Positions 1-10,504 of a DNA stretch of 64,000 bases are shown here, piece by piece. Each line of letters opens with the position of its first letter. Position 1 is the stretch's first letter. A model generated the notes under the pieces. It worked only from the letters and a program-made list of their open reading frames with translations. It made no database searches and was not told where the DNA came from. Made by a program: the position numbers and the translations under genes. The DNA is from Rhynchopus sp. YZ270_cl-10 (Eukaryota > Euglenozoa > Diplonemea > Diplonemida > Diplonemidae). Where the stretch lies: positions 1,054,001 through 1,118,000 of the forward strand of contig OZ037843.1 in the NCBI GenBank assembly GCA_964035575.1, in the 5' to 3' direction.

Positions 1-252
1 CCGTGGTGCGCGCTTTAGAAGTAATTTGTTTGTTTTCATCATTTACCGTCGGGGGCACGGGGTCCTGAGCGGACCCTGCGATGCCCAACTCGCTGAAGGG
101 GAGGTGTCGTCACTCACCTGGGTCCGTCATCATGCCAAGGGTTCTAGTCTTGGCATTCCGGAGCTGCTGCCCCTTGTGTGTGTGTGTGTGTTTGATAACT
201 AGTAGGGGTAATTCTTGCTCAGAATATGGCCCCAAAAAGGGGGGGGGGGTGC

Positions 253-3200
253 TCACGTCACGGCAGACGCCCCCGAAGGGTCGTGACGGTGATGCAGTGG
301 TTGAGTGCCTTCCTGGGCCGCGTGCTTGAATTGCGGGTGGCAGGAGTGGCAGCACTCGTTTAGGCTTTTTCTGTCCAAGTGGCAGGCCCCACAGCGCGTC
401 AATCTGTGGCTCAGGCAGAAGTCCATCACAAGCTCAAGGCCATCATCCTCTCTGTGGTGCAGGTTGCAGCATGTTTCCACTACGGCTCGCACTTTCACAC
501 AGGACACACATCTGACTTTTCCGTGGCTCTCACATGAGATGATCTTGGCGTTCTTGCGGGCCCCCGCGGGGGCTGGTCGCGGGGGTCTGGACCTGAAGGC
601 TGCAGTGTCCACCGCTGCTCTGCCCCGTACCTGGCTGGATGCCTCCGTCCAGTTCGCGGCGTAGTGGTCCTGGGGGTAGAACCGAGCTGCCCATGCTTGG
701 CTCTCCTCATACAGGATGGAGCTAGGGCCATGCGGCTGTTCGCTGCGGATGTTGTGGGTGTTGTGGGCGTTGAGGTGGCGGAGGACGGCCTCTGTCTTGG
801 CGGAAAGCACAGCCCGTCGGTTTACCCCTTGCACCACTGTCCCTCCGAGCGCTGTCAGACTGGTGACACCTCCCTCTTTGCCTCTGGTCCAACTGTCGAC
901 TTGGACCACACTGCGTAGGTCACGGGTGAGGCTCTGCAGTGACAGTGATTTGGCCCATACGCTCTTTTGGAAGAGAGGGTATTCTGTAGCTGCCTGGCTT
1001 AGCTGCTCCGCCCTCGCAACTTCGACCGTATCCATCGCTTCATTGCTGAGAGCGTCAGCGTCAGTGTTGAGGTTCCGCTTGACGTGGCGCCATTCGATGA
1101 CGTAGCGGGGTTGCAGGTTTCGGATTTGGGCCCTGATGCGGTGGAGGAATGGCTGGAGGTTCTCTTTGCATTTTGTGTTCCCCTTGATGTGCTCGATGAT
1201 CAGTTTGGAGTCGCCGTATATGGTCGCCTGGCCACACACTTCTGGGGGTAGGTCGCGAAGAAGGCAAAGGCCACTGCTAGCCCCTTCGTACTCGGCAACG
1301 TTGTTGCTTCTTGCAAATGGCAGGGGCGTAGCTACGGATGCTGCCTTCACCCCGTCGATGTATACAACTGCTCCTGCCCCTGCCCTCGCAAATACCGTAC
1401 CGTTCTGTCTAGCACCACCATCAAAGAACACCTCTGTGCCCCGGCGGCCTTCTATGGTGTTGCGCACAGTGCACACGGTTTGAGACGCACAGTATGGCTG
1501 ATATCTGCGGTTCTTAATACCCGGCAGGGAAAGTCCCGTGGTCAGCTCGAAGTCTATTGCGAGCTCAATGTAGCTAATAGAGTGCTCCGATCCGTTATGC
1601 GCCCATTGCAGACTGTTTACCCAGTGGTTGGTTGCGTACCATAGGTCTTCACTGTGTTTCCATGTGGCCCCCACGTCTTGGTAGCGCAGTGAAGGGAGTT
1701 GCACTCGCATGGGTTGGGGAGAAGACCATCCCCATGGGTAGTCAACCAGGCGGTGGTGGCGGGCCGTCTCTGCTGGGCGGTCATCTCGAATCTGTCTTTG
1801 CCTGACTATTTCTATGAATAGCCTTTGCAGATTACTCACTAGTGCGATCCTCTCGTGGTCGTCTCGCGGGAGAACGTTGTCGTGGCTGTCGTGACGGTAC
1901 CGTGGTGCCACCCCGCAAATGACCAGGCAGTTCGGCCAGTCCGTCCTGTCCGCGGCTGCAACAGGGTGACGGCTGCGTACCTCCTCCCACGCACTGCATT
2001 CCCACCACATATGGCGAACTGTTTCGCGGGCTTCGGTCTCACAGTAAGGGCATCCGTCGGTGATGAGGCCGGATCTACCCGTTGTTGTCATTGCCCCTGC
2101 AATGATGGAGCGAAGGATGCCTTTCTGGTACCCGGTTAGGTTGCTCTTGGGGTCTTCCAGCAGGTGCCTGGTCACTCTGCCGTCAACACCATGTTGGAGT
2201 CCGTCGTAATCGCTCGATCGCTTGTTCGCAAGGGACCTCATTAGGGCATTCCGCAGTTTGTGACGTGCCTCAGCCTCCACTGACGTGGCTTGCTTTTCGG
2301 TGAGGGTGTCAACGTCCAGCAGAGTTTGGTCTCCTGATTCGTTGGTGAATCTGACTCGGTTGGGGGCAACCCAGTCCCACCCCAAGGCGTTCAGTGATTC
2401 ATTGAGGAGGAAGAACGGTCCGTAGGACAGGGAATCTCTGTGCTGCCACGCCACCGCACATAGATGTCTGCAATTTTCTCTTCTCATCTGTTTGATCCAC
2501 GCACGTAACCTGCGAATGTGGAAGACCATCTCCGGGTCCAGTCGGTGGCCGTGCTGTAGGATGTGCATGACCGCCACCACAGCACGTCGCGAAGGCCCGG
2601 TCCAGACAGCTGCTGTGAAGTTTTTCTGAAGTTTTGCCCGTTTCTCCGGGGACAGGTAAGTCACAGACGCGCCATAATAGCACTTTGACCCCGCAGTCAT
2701 TGCCGCTATGTGGTCTCGGTGGTTTACTGGTGTTGGGAGGGACCGCACCCTTCCCAGGTTCTTCACCGCGTTGGAGGACCTGTTGGAGATGCGATTGGAG
2801 ACGGGCAAGGAGCTAAGGTTGGCGCCTGGTTGTGCGTGCTGCATGACCCCTGTGCTGTCGAAGCTGTTCTTGACAGGGAGGAACGTCGGAGGGTTGTGGC
2901 ACATTAGCTCTCCGGTTTGCACGTTGATCACCTTGATTTCACATGGGCGCGTGCGGCACGTGGAGAAGGTGAGCGACTTTGAGACACTGATGTCCATCTG
3001 GGTGAGGTGAGAGAAGATCACTGTTCGGTCAACGGCCATCTGCTGGAGCTGGTGAGATGGGGCAGTGGCGTAGATGTCGTCAACGAATGATGTGGTCTCA
3101 GCCCCCTTGCTGTCGACCTCACGCATCCATACGCTGATAACAATGTTTATTAGGATCACACTCAATGGGCACCCCTGCATGATACCATTGGTTGGCGTGA

Positions 3201-6200
3201 AGGGTTCTCCCACAGACCCGTTGCACCGGAAGTGTCTCTTCATCTTTACATAAGCCTCTCTGAGTACCGATAGCACCACTCCATTGAAGCCCAGTCTCGC
3301 TGCAAGGCACATCGCGATGTTGATGGGGACGGTATCAAAGCATTTCTTGAAGTCTATGGCTACTCCGAAGATGTGTTCACCGGTGAGGTGTGCGCATTCT
3401 AGCTGTGCTGCGAGGTGCCAGTACAAGTCCTCCGTCCCGTGTTTGGGCCTGCACCCGTGCAATCCTGCAGGTGACAACTTGTCCAACCACGGGAAGGCGG
3501 ATTGAGCACGTATCGATGCCCATATCCTATAGAGGACCGCCGTGATGGTGATGGGTCGTTGCGACAGGGGGTCTCCATCACTGTCTGGTTTTGGGATTAG
3601 CGGCACCAGTGCTTGCATGAGGGCTTCAGGCCACACTCCATCCCGTTCGACGGCATTTAGGCATTCCACAAGGATGGTGATGATAGAGTCAGGTAGCTGT
3701 TCCACTTCGTGTGCTCTCCATCCGTGCATGCCTGGTGAGGTGGTACGCTTCATTCGTTTGAGTGCCTTGCGTACATCTTCCACCTTGATGTGTTCACATG
3801 TCATGTCTTCTGCCGCCGGTAGTACATCTTCGTACACTGCGAGGAAGGAGTCCCAACTTGGCTCGGGTGAGGAGGCGTATTTTTGGAATATACCACCCCA
3901 TGCCTGGTTGTCTCTGAGGAGGGAGTCAACCTTGGCTGGGTCAGCCGTGAGAGTGCCATCTTGTTGCTTCATGAACGCTGCCGGCGTTGTGAAGCGGTCA
4001 GCCACATAGTCAAAGATGGTACCTTGACCTTTGCTTCCAACGTTTTGCATGGTGTGCTTCCAATGCAGACTGCGTTGTGCCTTCATGGCGGCAAAGGCTT
4101 CTCTCTGGGAGCCTTCGAGTTTCTCTAGGAGGCGGTGCAGGTAATCCACTCCGGGGTTTGGGACGAAGAGGGCCTCAGTGATCTCGTCCCTCAGCGGGCC
4201 TCCTCGGAGTCGGGACAGCGCCTCCCACGCGTACCTCTCCCTGCGGGTCATTGCGTACGGCTTGTCCACAAGCAGTCTGGCCCTTCCTATTTGGAGAAGC
4301 GTGCGTAGGTTTCCCATGACAGCGTCCCTCGCCCTTGTTAGCTTTGAGGACGCCCCATTTTTGCTGCTGTGCTTTGTGGCGTGCCTGGCCGTCTTCACGA
4401 GGGATGTCTCGCTTCGCCCGCAGTAGTCAGAATGTGGGGACGCTATGTTGTCCTCATGGAGGAGGAGTAGGAACTTCTCACCCACCTCTGCAAACTCAGC
4501 AAGCTTGCTTTCTCCTGATGCCTCGCTCCTGTCCTTTTTCTCCAGCTGGCTAGCAAATGTCACCGCAGTCTCTGGGGTGTTCCTTGGTCTATCCAGTGGG
4601 AAGGGCTTGGGGAGCACGCATCTTCGGGTGCGGCCAGAATATACGTTTAGGTCGAGGGTGAAGGTGAGCGGTACATGTGTCGGGAAAGGGCAGTCGTCGA
4701 AGCTGGAGTCAACTGTCACTTTATAGATCGCTGGTGCTGCCGTCGCATTCGCCAGGCACATGTCAATCCGCGTTCCGCTCGAGTTGGCCGTTCTGCAGGT
4801 GAAAGGTGGAGGGGTTCGCTGGGCAGCGGCTAGGCTCTCCGCCACATCAACCCATCTTCCAGATCTCTGCGCTGCCGCAAGAGTGACGCTATTGGAGGCG
4901 TTGCAGTTGAAGTCCCCGATGATGATGACTGGGACTGCGTGACCCAGACCAGTTGCCATCTCCAGTGCGTCCTTGATGAGTGCTTCTCGTTCGGCCGCCG
5001 CCTCCTGGCCTGCGTGTGCGTAGAGGGAGATGACATGGAAGGCAGCCCCTGCGCCCACCGCAACAGCTGTGTGGACCACCCTCGTTGAATCGTGGCAGCG
5101 TTTTTCCACCGGTGATTTTGGCGCGATGGTTTGCGCTATCAGGCCACTCTTGGTCATTATCGCCACGCCTCCCGGTGCGATTTGCTGGCGCTCGCCTCCT
5201 CCCGTCTTTGTGAGGGCCTTTCCCCAGTGTACCTCCCTTCCTTTTGCGTGGAAGTATTGCCCATGTGTGCCCATGTGTTCCTTCCCGACCCTTGTCTCCT
5301 GTAGGGCAAGGATATCAGCCGGGAGGTCAGCCACGTCACGGTAGTGCGTTTGCAGCGACGTTACGTTGATGGTGGTGATGGTTAGGGGTCTGGGTGCGGG
5401 TGTAGGCGGAGCTCGGGGTTGCCGTCTGTTCCTGTTCGCCGGAGACGGTGCCTCGAGGGGGAGAATGCCGTTCTGACAGGCTCGTAGCCTTCGGAGGAGA
5501 GCCATCGGGATTCTGAGTGAATCGTAGTGCTCAGGTCTGTACGTTAGTCCCAGCACACGGTTCCGTTGGGCAGGGCAGCCCTCACGTCGCAGTGTGCCAC
5601 GACTTCCCGTGCTGGCGTTGAGGACCCATATCTCCGCCTTGAGGACCGTCGCTGCCGCCTGCAAGCAGAGGTGGTCCCCGTAGGTGCCGTCACGGCTCAT
5701 GTGGTCCAGGTACATGCTGAACGAGGTCGTGGCTGCTGCCGGCCCGGCTCCATACAGGTACCTGGACTCTTCGTTTGTGCGCAGGTGGCTGATGACGTCT
5801 CTGCGCAAGGAGGCCGCACATATACTCCCGGTGCATTGTGAGGCGAGCGCCCTAAAGAGGCAGTTGCCGTCCCCAGGGATCACGTGACGGGAGGTGTGCA
5901 AGCTCGCTGCTGTCCGGTCCAGCCACACGTTATTTTCTGCTCTCTCTGCAATAGGGTCATCCCCCCCGCCTCTCATACTTGTACGATGCTTCCCGCACGC
6001 GTGCGCGTATCCAATCTTTGAGTCGATGCTCATCTCTGGAGATGCTGGCGTTGTTACAAGCGGGAGATATACTTTTGGAGGGACTGCTAGGGTCGCCGCC
6101 ATGAGAGGTAGGGAGATGAAAGGTTCGTTGGGTACATCAAAAAATGTGTGATGAGTGACGGATGGAGAGGTTGGTGGGGATGGTCGGGAGAAAGGAGGTA

Positions 6201-6252
6201 TGTGAATAACAATCTCATTGCCGATTCGGGTCCAAGCTGTTCCTAGGCACAA
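253..6252 (-). CDS. LINE ORF2 polyprotein: OTU-like protease, APE endonuclease, reverse transcriptase, zinc knuckle, RNase H
   Basis: The protein has 1999 residues. It would nick target DNA, copy the element RNA by target-primed reverse transcription and degrade the RNA strand. Visible domains in order: an OTU-like cysteine protease at about 122-250 (GDGNC with Asp128 and Cys131; His242 in EHYDSL); an APE-type endonuclease at about 290-535 (LQET with Glu319, GDFN at 446-449, Asp497 in RIDM, His526); reverse transcriptase at about 820-1110 (Asp967, FVDD at 1056-1059 in place of YxDD); a Cys-His knuckle at 1401-1419 (C-x2-C-x9-H-x4-C); RNase H at about 1606-1745 (Asp1611, Glu1654, Asp1681, His1723, Asp1731 or 1733). 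A Cys/His-rich tail at about 1905-1975 is not recognised. The first Met lies inside ORF1; Met51 is an alternative start. No internal stop is present. Confidence 0.92.
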   Translation of the reverse strand: MCLGTAWTRIGNEIVIHIPPFSRPSPPTSPSVTHHTFFDVPNEPFISLPLMAATLAVPPKVYLPLVTTPASPEMSIDSKIGYAHACGKHRTSMRGGGDDPIAERAENNVWLDRTAASLHTSRHVIPGDGNCLFRALASQCTGSICAASLRRDVISHLRTNEESRYLYGAGPAAATTSFSMYLDHMSRDGTYGDHLCLQAAATVLKAEIWVLNASTGSRGTLRREGCPAQRNRVLGLTYRPEHYDSLRIPMALLRRLRACQNGILPLEAPSPANRNRRQPRAPPTPAPRPLTITTINVTSLQTHYRDVADLPADILALQETRVGKEHMGTHGQYFHAKGREVHWGKALTKTGGGERQQIAPGGVAIMTKSGLIAQTIAPKSPVEKRCHDSTRVVHTAVAVGAGAAFHVISLYAHAGQEAAAEREALIKDALEMATGLGHAVPVIIIGDFNCNASNSVTLAAAQRSGRWVDVAESLAAAQRTPPPFTCRTANSSGTRIDMCLANATAAPAIYKVTVDSSFDDCPFPTHVPLTFTLDLNVYSGRTRRCVLPKPFPLDRPRNTPETAVTFASQLEKKDRSEASGESKLAEFAEVGEKFLLLLHEDNIASPHSDYCGRSETSLVKTARHATKHSSKNGASSKLTRARDAVMGNLRTLLQIGRARLLVDKPYAMTRRERYAWEALSRLRGGPLRDEITEALFVPNPGVDYLHRLLEKLEGSQREAFAAMKAQRSLHWKHTMQNVGSKGQGTIFDYVADRFTTPAAFMKQQDGTLTADPAKVDSLLRDNQAWGGIFQKYASSPEPSWDSFLAVYEDVLPAAEDMTCEHIKVEDVRKALKRMKRTTSPGMHGWRAHEVEQLPDSIITILVECLNAVERDGVWPEALMQALVPLIPKPDSDGDPLSQRPITITAVLYRIWASIRAQSAFPWLDKLSPAGLHGCRPKHGTEDLYWHLAAQLECAHLTGEHIFGVAIDFKKCFDTVPINIAMCLAARLGFNGVVLSVLREAYVKMKRHFRCNGSVGEPFTPTNGIMQGCPLSVILINIVISVWMREVDSKGAETTSFVDDIYATAPSHQLQQMAVDRTVIFSHLTQMDISVSKSLTFSTCRTRPCEIKVINVQTGELMCHNPPTFLPVKNSFDSTGVMQHAQPGANLSSLPVSNRISNRSSNAVKNLGRVRSLPTPVNHRDHIAAMTAGSKCYYGASVTYLSPEKRAKLQKNFTAAVWTGPSRRAVVAVMHILQHGHRLDPEMVFHIRRLRAWIKQMRRENCRHLCAVAWQHRDSLSYGPFFLLNESLNALGWDWVAPNRVRFTNESGDQTLLDVDTLTEKQATSVEAEARHKLRNALMRSLANKRSSDYDGLQHGVDGRVTRHLLEDPKSNLTGYQKGILRSIIAGAMTTTGRSGLITDGCPYCETEARETVRHMWWECSAWEEVRSRHPVAAADRTDWPNCLVICGVAPRYRHDSHDNVLPRDDHERIALVSNLQRLFIEIVRQRQIRDDRPAETARHHRLVDYPWGWSSPQPMRVQLPSLRYQDVGATWKHSEDLWYATNHWVNSLQWAHNGSEHSISYIELAIDFELTTGLSLPGIKNRRYQPYCASQTVCTVRNTIEGRRGTEVFFDGGARQNGTVFARAGAGAVVYIDGVKAASVATPLPFARSNNVAEYEGASSGLCLLRDLPPEVCGQATIYGDSKLIIEHIKGNTKCKENLQPFLHRIRAQIRNLQPRYVIEWRHVKRNLNTDADALSNEAMDTVEVARAEQLSQAATEYPLFQKSVWAKSLSLQSLTRDLRSVVQVDSWTRGKEGGVTSLTALGGTVVQGVNRRAVLSAKTEAVLRHLNAHNTHNIRSEQPHGPSSILYEESQAWAARFYPQDHYAANWTEASSQVRGRAAVDTAAFRSRPPRPAPAGARKNAKIISCESHGKVRCVSCVKVRAVVETCCNLHHREDDGLELVMDFCLSHRLTRCGACHLDRKSLNECCHSCHPQFKHAAQEGTQPLHHRHDPSGASAVT

Positions 6253-8203
6253 GAGGGAGCTGTCCTTGTTTCGTCTTGGGCTTGGAGTCCCCTTTGGTTC
6301 CGTAGGGCTGGTATGCTGCAGCTGATTTACTGCGCGGTCTGCCCTTCAGTGCGTTCTTGCCCGTCAACGTGAGCTCCTGCTGGCGTGTTTGCTGGATGGT
6401 GTCCGTGGTTGTGGTGGTCCCATCCTGGCTAGTCTCCTGTTTGTGTTGCCGTGTTTGGACCTCAGTCTGGACTGCCATGACCACAGGCTCTGCCTCTTTC
6501 TCCTGTTCTTCCCTCCGGCGTAGCGTAGCCTCCGCCATCTGGTTGGAGAGGAGCTGTGTGGCCTCCTGTTGCTGCGTGATCGCCTGCGCCGCCGCCTCTG
6601 CGTGCTCTTTGGCTTGAACCGACACCATGTTGCTTTGCTGTGCAGCTGATTGGGCGACCGCCGCTGTTCTCTCCACCTCCACTTGCGTCTCCGCCACTTG
6701 TGCAGCAGTTGCCTCCACTTGCGCCCGTGTTTCGGCCGCCACTCTGTCGGCGTGAAGTACAGCGGCGTGGGCGACCCCCGTCACTTTCTCAACCTCTGCC
6801 TGGGTGCCGGCTGCCAGGTTGGCTGCTGTTGCGTCGGTGTGGGCTACGGTCATGGCCCTCAGCTCCTCCGCCATTCGCTGCGTCTGCTGCGATAAGCGTG
6901 TTGCTGTAGCCTCGGCGTGCTTGTCTGCAGTGCTGAGCATGCTCTCAAGATGGGCCTTCATCATTTCCTCCATCCTCGTTGCTGAGGCGTCAGAGTGCTG
7001 ACCTGCCCTGTCCGCCCGCTCTAGCGCCTGGCTTGCCGCACCAGCTGCTGCCTCCGTTTGCTGCTGCAGCTTGTGGACTGCCTCCTTGAGGTGGTGCAGC
7101 TCGTTCTTTTTGATCTGCGACGAGAGGAGCGCCTCGTCGCTGGGTGCCTGGCGTTTCTTTTGCTCCACCTTCGCCATCATCGTCGAGATCATGCTCTCGA
7201 TGCTCTTGCTCAGCCGTTCAGAATCCTGGACGGACTCCACCCGCAGCTGCTGCAAAGCGTTAGTGGTCTGCTGGGTGTGCTGTTCTGCCTTTGCAGATGC
7301 CTCCTCCCTGAGTTGCTGAAGGGTGTTCTGGGTCTGCTGGGCTTGTAGGTCCGCCTTCAATGCGATCTCCTCGCGCATGTGCTGTAAGGAGGTGGCGGTG
7401 GCGGCGGTGGCTTGCGTCACGCACTGCTGCAGCCGTTCCTCACTGACACCGGGAGCAGACGCAGTAGCAGCAGCAGGTGAGGGTGCTGGTGCAGGGTCAG
7501 GGGTGGGTGCTGGCGCTGAAGCATGTGCGGATGTTGGTGCAGACACAGATGCAGATACATGTGCTGGTGTGCTCTCCTCATCCCCGACTGCCCGTAGCAG
7601 CGTCACACGCCGCTCGTTGAGGGCGGTGTCGATCGCCCACCGGTCTGCAGCGGTGAGGGAAATGGCGTCGGTGACGGTGTCGGTGTCGGTGTGGTCGGCT
7701 CTTGCACCCCCACGGCCTTTGCCCCCCCTACCCCCTTTACCCCCTCTTCCCCCTTGCCTGCTGGTCATATCCTTGGTGAGGGAGCGGAATCGCGCCAGCA
7801 TCGCCGTTGCCGCGGCGGCCGCCTCCTTCGCCTTCTTGGTCGCTTCCACCTTGGCGTTCAGAGTCCGCTCCTGCTCGACGTCAACGATCGTCAGCACTCG
7901 GTCGAAGCAGGAGATGGTGTGGTGCGGTGGGGGGTCTGTGGCGTGCACCTCCGCCTCCCCGCTCCTGCGCTTCCCCACCCGCGCCTTCCACTTAAGGCTC
8001 TCCAGGAGGGCCTCCACTTCGTTCAGGTAGGCGGTGGGGGGTAGGTTGGTCACGCGGTATAGCCGCGTTGATCGGACGTTGAGGGTGATGGTGGGGACGG
8101 GGCCATTTGCACCGGTTTTGTTGCACGAACCCACCTGGTCCCGTTGGCCGTCCGGGTGGACGTTACCGGGGGAGCCCGCGTGGAGGTGGGACTGGTGTTG
8201 CAT
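6215..8203 (-). CDS. LINE ORF1, Gly-rich and coiled-coil RNA-binding-type protein
   Basis: The protein has 662 residues and precedes ORF2 by overlap, so it is the expected nucleic-acid-binding partner of the ORF2 enzyme. The first 110 residues look globular. A Gly/Arg/Lys run of GGRGGKG type follows at about 150-168, and from about 270 to 600 the chain is an Ala/Gln/Glu-rich heptad-like region (repeated QQL, EATA and VE patterns) that should form a long coiled coil. The C-terminal 60 residues are basic. No RRM or CCHC knuckle is evident. The role is inferred from position, composition and what is known of LINE ORF1 proteins. Confidence 0.8.
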   Translation of the reverse strand: MQHQSHLHAGSPGNVHPDGQRDQVGSCNKTGANGPVPTITLNVRSTRLYRVTNLPPTAYLNEVEALLESLKWKARVGKRRSGEAEVHATDPPPHHTISCFDRVLTIVDVEQERTLNAKVEATKKAKEAAAAATAMLARFRSLTKDMTSRQGGRGGKGGRGGKGRGGARADHTDTDTVTDAISLTAADRWAIDTALNERRVTLLRAVGDEESTPAHVSASVSAPTSAHASAPAPTPDPAPAPSPAAATASAPGVSEERLQQCVTQATAATATSLQHMREEIALKADLQAQQTQNTLQQLREEASAKAEQHTQQTTNALQQLRVESVQDSERLSKSIESMISTMMAKVEQKKRQAPSDEALLSSQIKKNELHHLKEAVHKLQQQTEAAAGAASQALERADRAGQHSDASATRMEEMMKAHLESMLSTADKHAEATATRLSQQTQRMAEELRAMTVAHTDATAANLAAGTQAEVEKVTGVAHAAVLHADRVAAETRAQVEATAAQVAETQVEVERTAAVAQSAAQQSNMVSVQAKEHAEAAAQAITQQQEATQLLSNQMAEATLRRREEQEKEAEPVVMAVQTEVQTRQHKQETSQDGTTTTTDTIQQTRQQELTLTGKNALKGRPRSKSAAAYQPYGTKGDSKPKTKQGQLPLVPRNSLDPNRQ

Positions 8204-8479
8204 GGTTCGTGTGTTTTGTTTTTCCCCCTGTGTGTGTGTGTGTGTGTTTTTTTTTGCCCTTCATACCAGGGTATTAGGGTAAAAATCCAAAATTCCGGAA
8301 AAAACTGGTTTTTCTGGTTTTCTCTCCTGGGTGGCGAAAACTAGTGTTTCCGGCGAAAACCTCCACCGTTGACGGACACAGTCACCTTTTTCGGGTTTTT
8401 CGGGGGTGGGGTCAGTGTCTTATCCAGGAATCCAGATTTCAAAATATTTTTCGGCGCTGCTGACCCGGGGTAGACATTG

Positions 8480-9115
8480 GGAACAGGGCGCGCGCTAACT
8501 TTTCGGAAATTTCCCGAAAAAATGGATATCGGGTCCAAAAAAATGTACCTACAGGAAGTATGTGAAGGGGGGCAGAAAAATCAGGGTCATGTTACATTTC
8601 CGAGAAAATCCCGGGCTGTGGTGGGGGATATACGGAAAAATGGACAAAATTTTGGTGACTTAAATTTTCACAAAATATGAACCCATACTCGTAAACAAGG
8701 GTCATTTTCAGGTCTTTCGGACAGTCAGTACACAGTACACAGTACACAGTACACAGTACACAGTACACAGTACACAGTACACAGTACACAGTACACAGTA
8801 CACAGTACACAGTACACAGTACACAGTACACAGTACCGTGACTTCACCGGCCAACACCGGAAAACACCGGCAAACATGGTCAAAATCAGGTGGAATATAC
8901 ATAAGTACATCATGGGGGGTAGGGAACAGGTAGCGCCGCAGGCGCACGGTACCCAACTTTTTTCTTTTTTCTTTCCCCTTTTCTCTGCTTTCTTTTGATT
9001 GCGCGAGCCGATTGCTCTCCACGGTGGGGTCACATGTGTGTCCAAAAACTATCTGAAGTGCCCTTACTGTACAATATGGGATTCTCTGATTTTCTAAAGG
9101 AAATCGTGTAATCAA
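8480..9115. repeat. Dispersed repeat R2, copy 1, carrying a satellite
   Basis: This stretch matches 17615-18055 in the same orientation. Shared landmarks are the CTGTGGTGGGG module followed by 'aatatgaacccatactc', the hairpin GCGCCGCAGGCGC followed by ACGGTACCC, and 'ttgattgcgcgag'. The copy here contains the GTAC-core satellite at 8726-8836, which the other copy lacks. No coding potential is seen. Confidence 0.75.
8726..8836. repeat. Satellite of 7-bp unit CAGTACA, about 16 copies
   Basis: Perfect tandem repetition of CAGTACA. It sits inside dispersed repeat R2 at a point where the second R2 copy has no satellite, so it arose or was inserted after the copies separated. ORFs running through it are products of the periodicity, not genes. 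Confidence 0.97.
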
Positions 9116-9191
9116 AAAATTTTTGTACCGCGAAAAAACCGGGTGTGAGGGTGTGGATTTAGCGCGCGCCCTGATTGGGAACATAGGGACA

Positions 9192-9194
<3 letters not shown>

Positions 9195-9225
<31 letters not shown>

Positions 9226-9610
9226 TACTCAGGTAGCTACGTAGCCTTCAGGGAGGCAATCGTGTGCTAATACAGAAAGTATCAGTCAAGGCTGTCCTTA
9301 CAGACGCATGCCAAAGCGGCCGCCACATGGGTGTGGACTTTAGATTGAAGTTTCATCATTGTACTAGCCCAGGGAGGGTTCCCGGCTACCGGCGAGGTCT
9401 CTTCCAATCCGTTCCCTAGTTTCCTAGGGGGGCCTCCTTGGCTTCACTGGCTAGGGCTCTGCAGGTCCCTCCACACATGTTGTGTGCCTGCCTTCAGCAC
9501 CCAGGGTAGCATACCCAGCACCTTTTACCCTCAGGTCAGACCTTCATAGAGTTTCAGGAGGAGTGCCACAAAAGGGCCCCCGGATGCAATTTAACGTCCA
9601 GCCCAGGACG
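9195..9610 (-). mobile_element. Probable polyadenylated retroposon, minus strand
   Basis: Read on the minus strand, about 390 bases of unique-looking sequence end in an A-run (T-run on the plus strand at 9195-9223). This is the form of a SINE, LINE 3' end or processed retrocopy. No long ORF or known RNA was recognised, and the 5' limit is uncertain because another T-run begins at 9616. Confidence 0.5.
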
Positions 9611-9615
9611 TGGAG

Positions 9616-9697
9616 TTTTTTTTTTTTTTTTTTTTTACTTGGTATTTACTCTCGTCTCTTTAGCGCTGCCGAAGCAGTGTGGCTGCTCTATTTTTTT
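9616..9697 (-). mobile_element. Retroposon 3' tail, copy 1
   Basis: On the minus strand about 60 bases (from 'agagcagccacactgcttcg' to 'taaataccaagt') end directly in an A-run. The same 60 bases followed by an A-run occur on the plus strand at 47627-47698, while the sequence upstream differs. This is the pattern expected of a retroposon family with a shared 3' tail. Confidence 0.75.
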
Positions 9698-10020
9698 TTT
9701 GCGGGGCAAAACAATAATATAAAATGGCGCCGCAGGCGAAAAATTTTGAGGGTACGGTGTAAAAATCTAGCTTTTTACACCACAGAGCCACTCAAACGAA
9801 CCCTTTTTTGCGGAGCAAAAAATGAAAAATGGCGCCGCAGGCAAAAAAAAATCAAGGAACAGCCATTTCCCAAAGGCACTCCCGTGGTTCAACCACGGTT
9901 CTACCAGGCGGGGAAAAAATGCGGGAAAAAAATCGAGTCCGCCCTAATCTGGGGACGACATTTACAGAAAGGCCTGGTGAAAAGTGTCGGGTTTTTTTTT
10001 CCCCTCCAGATTTCTCTGTT

Positions 10021-10051
<31 letters not shown>

Positions 10052-10504
10052 GAAAACCAGTTTTTTAACCGGCAGGCCTAATGCTAACCGTCGGTTCGTC
10101 CGTTCACTTTTATTTATTATTATTTTTATTTATCCGTTGGTTCATCGGTTCACCCTTAAAAATGGGGGTTTTTTGGGATGGGGGGTTCTCTGCCTGTGGT
10201 ATGCCGTGGGTACCTTGGTCCTGGAGATGTGGGCACCTGCGCCGCATCTTCAGGAGGAAGGGAGATTAAAAGAAGGACACAGCAGTGCATACTGCGGCCC
10301 CCACCACTGGGTTCGAGGAGGAGGAGGGTCTGTCAGTCGACGAGACATCGAGTGTTGGAGAAGTTCTGATCTCTGAAGATACAGAGAGCAGTGTTGCATC
10401 TGTTGATGTTAAAGAGGAAAGCGAAGATAGCGATTGCGATGGCGGTGGCGGTGACGATGGAGACTTGTTTCAGGGACTCAATAATGCACCCCCCTTGCCG
10501 GCAA

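Larger units (their letters stand above)
1..8260 (-). mobile_element. Non-LTR (LINE-type) retrotransposon, two ORFs, apparently intact
   Basis: ORF1 (6215-8203) and ORF2 (253-6252) lie on the minus strand and overlap by 38 bases, the usual layout of a two-ORF LINE. A TG-repeat and short T-run at 8225-8256 lie just upstream of ORF1, near the presumed 5' end. Positions 1-252 are probably 3' UTR; the exact 3' end and target-site duplications were not identified. A near match to 176-233 recurs at 62975-63092, consistent with a dispersed 3' tail. Both frames are open over their full length, so the copy may be young. Gene content resembles the Dualen/RandI-like elements of algae, but that clade assignment is inference. 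Confidence 0.85.

Noticed and set aside
1900-1999. Restriction-like endonuclease (RLE) in the C-terminal region of LINE ORF2
   Set aside because: These are residue positions within ORF2 (nucleotides near 253-550). The tail is Cys/His-rich, but the spacing of an RLE CCHC knuckle and PD..D catalytic motif could not be seen.
6357-8044. Plus-strand ORFs antisense to LINE ORF1 and ORF2
   Set aside because: Composition and position are those of antisense shadows; the sense frames carry clear domains or coiled coil.
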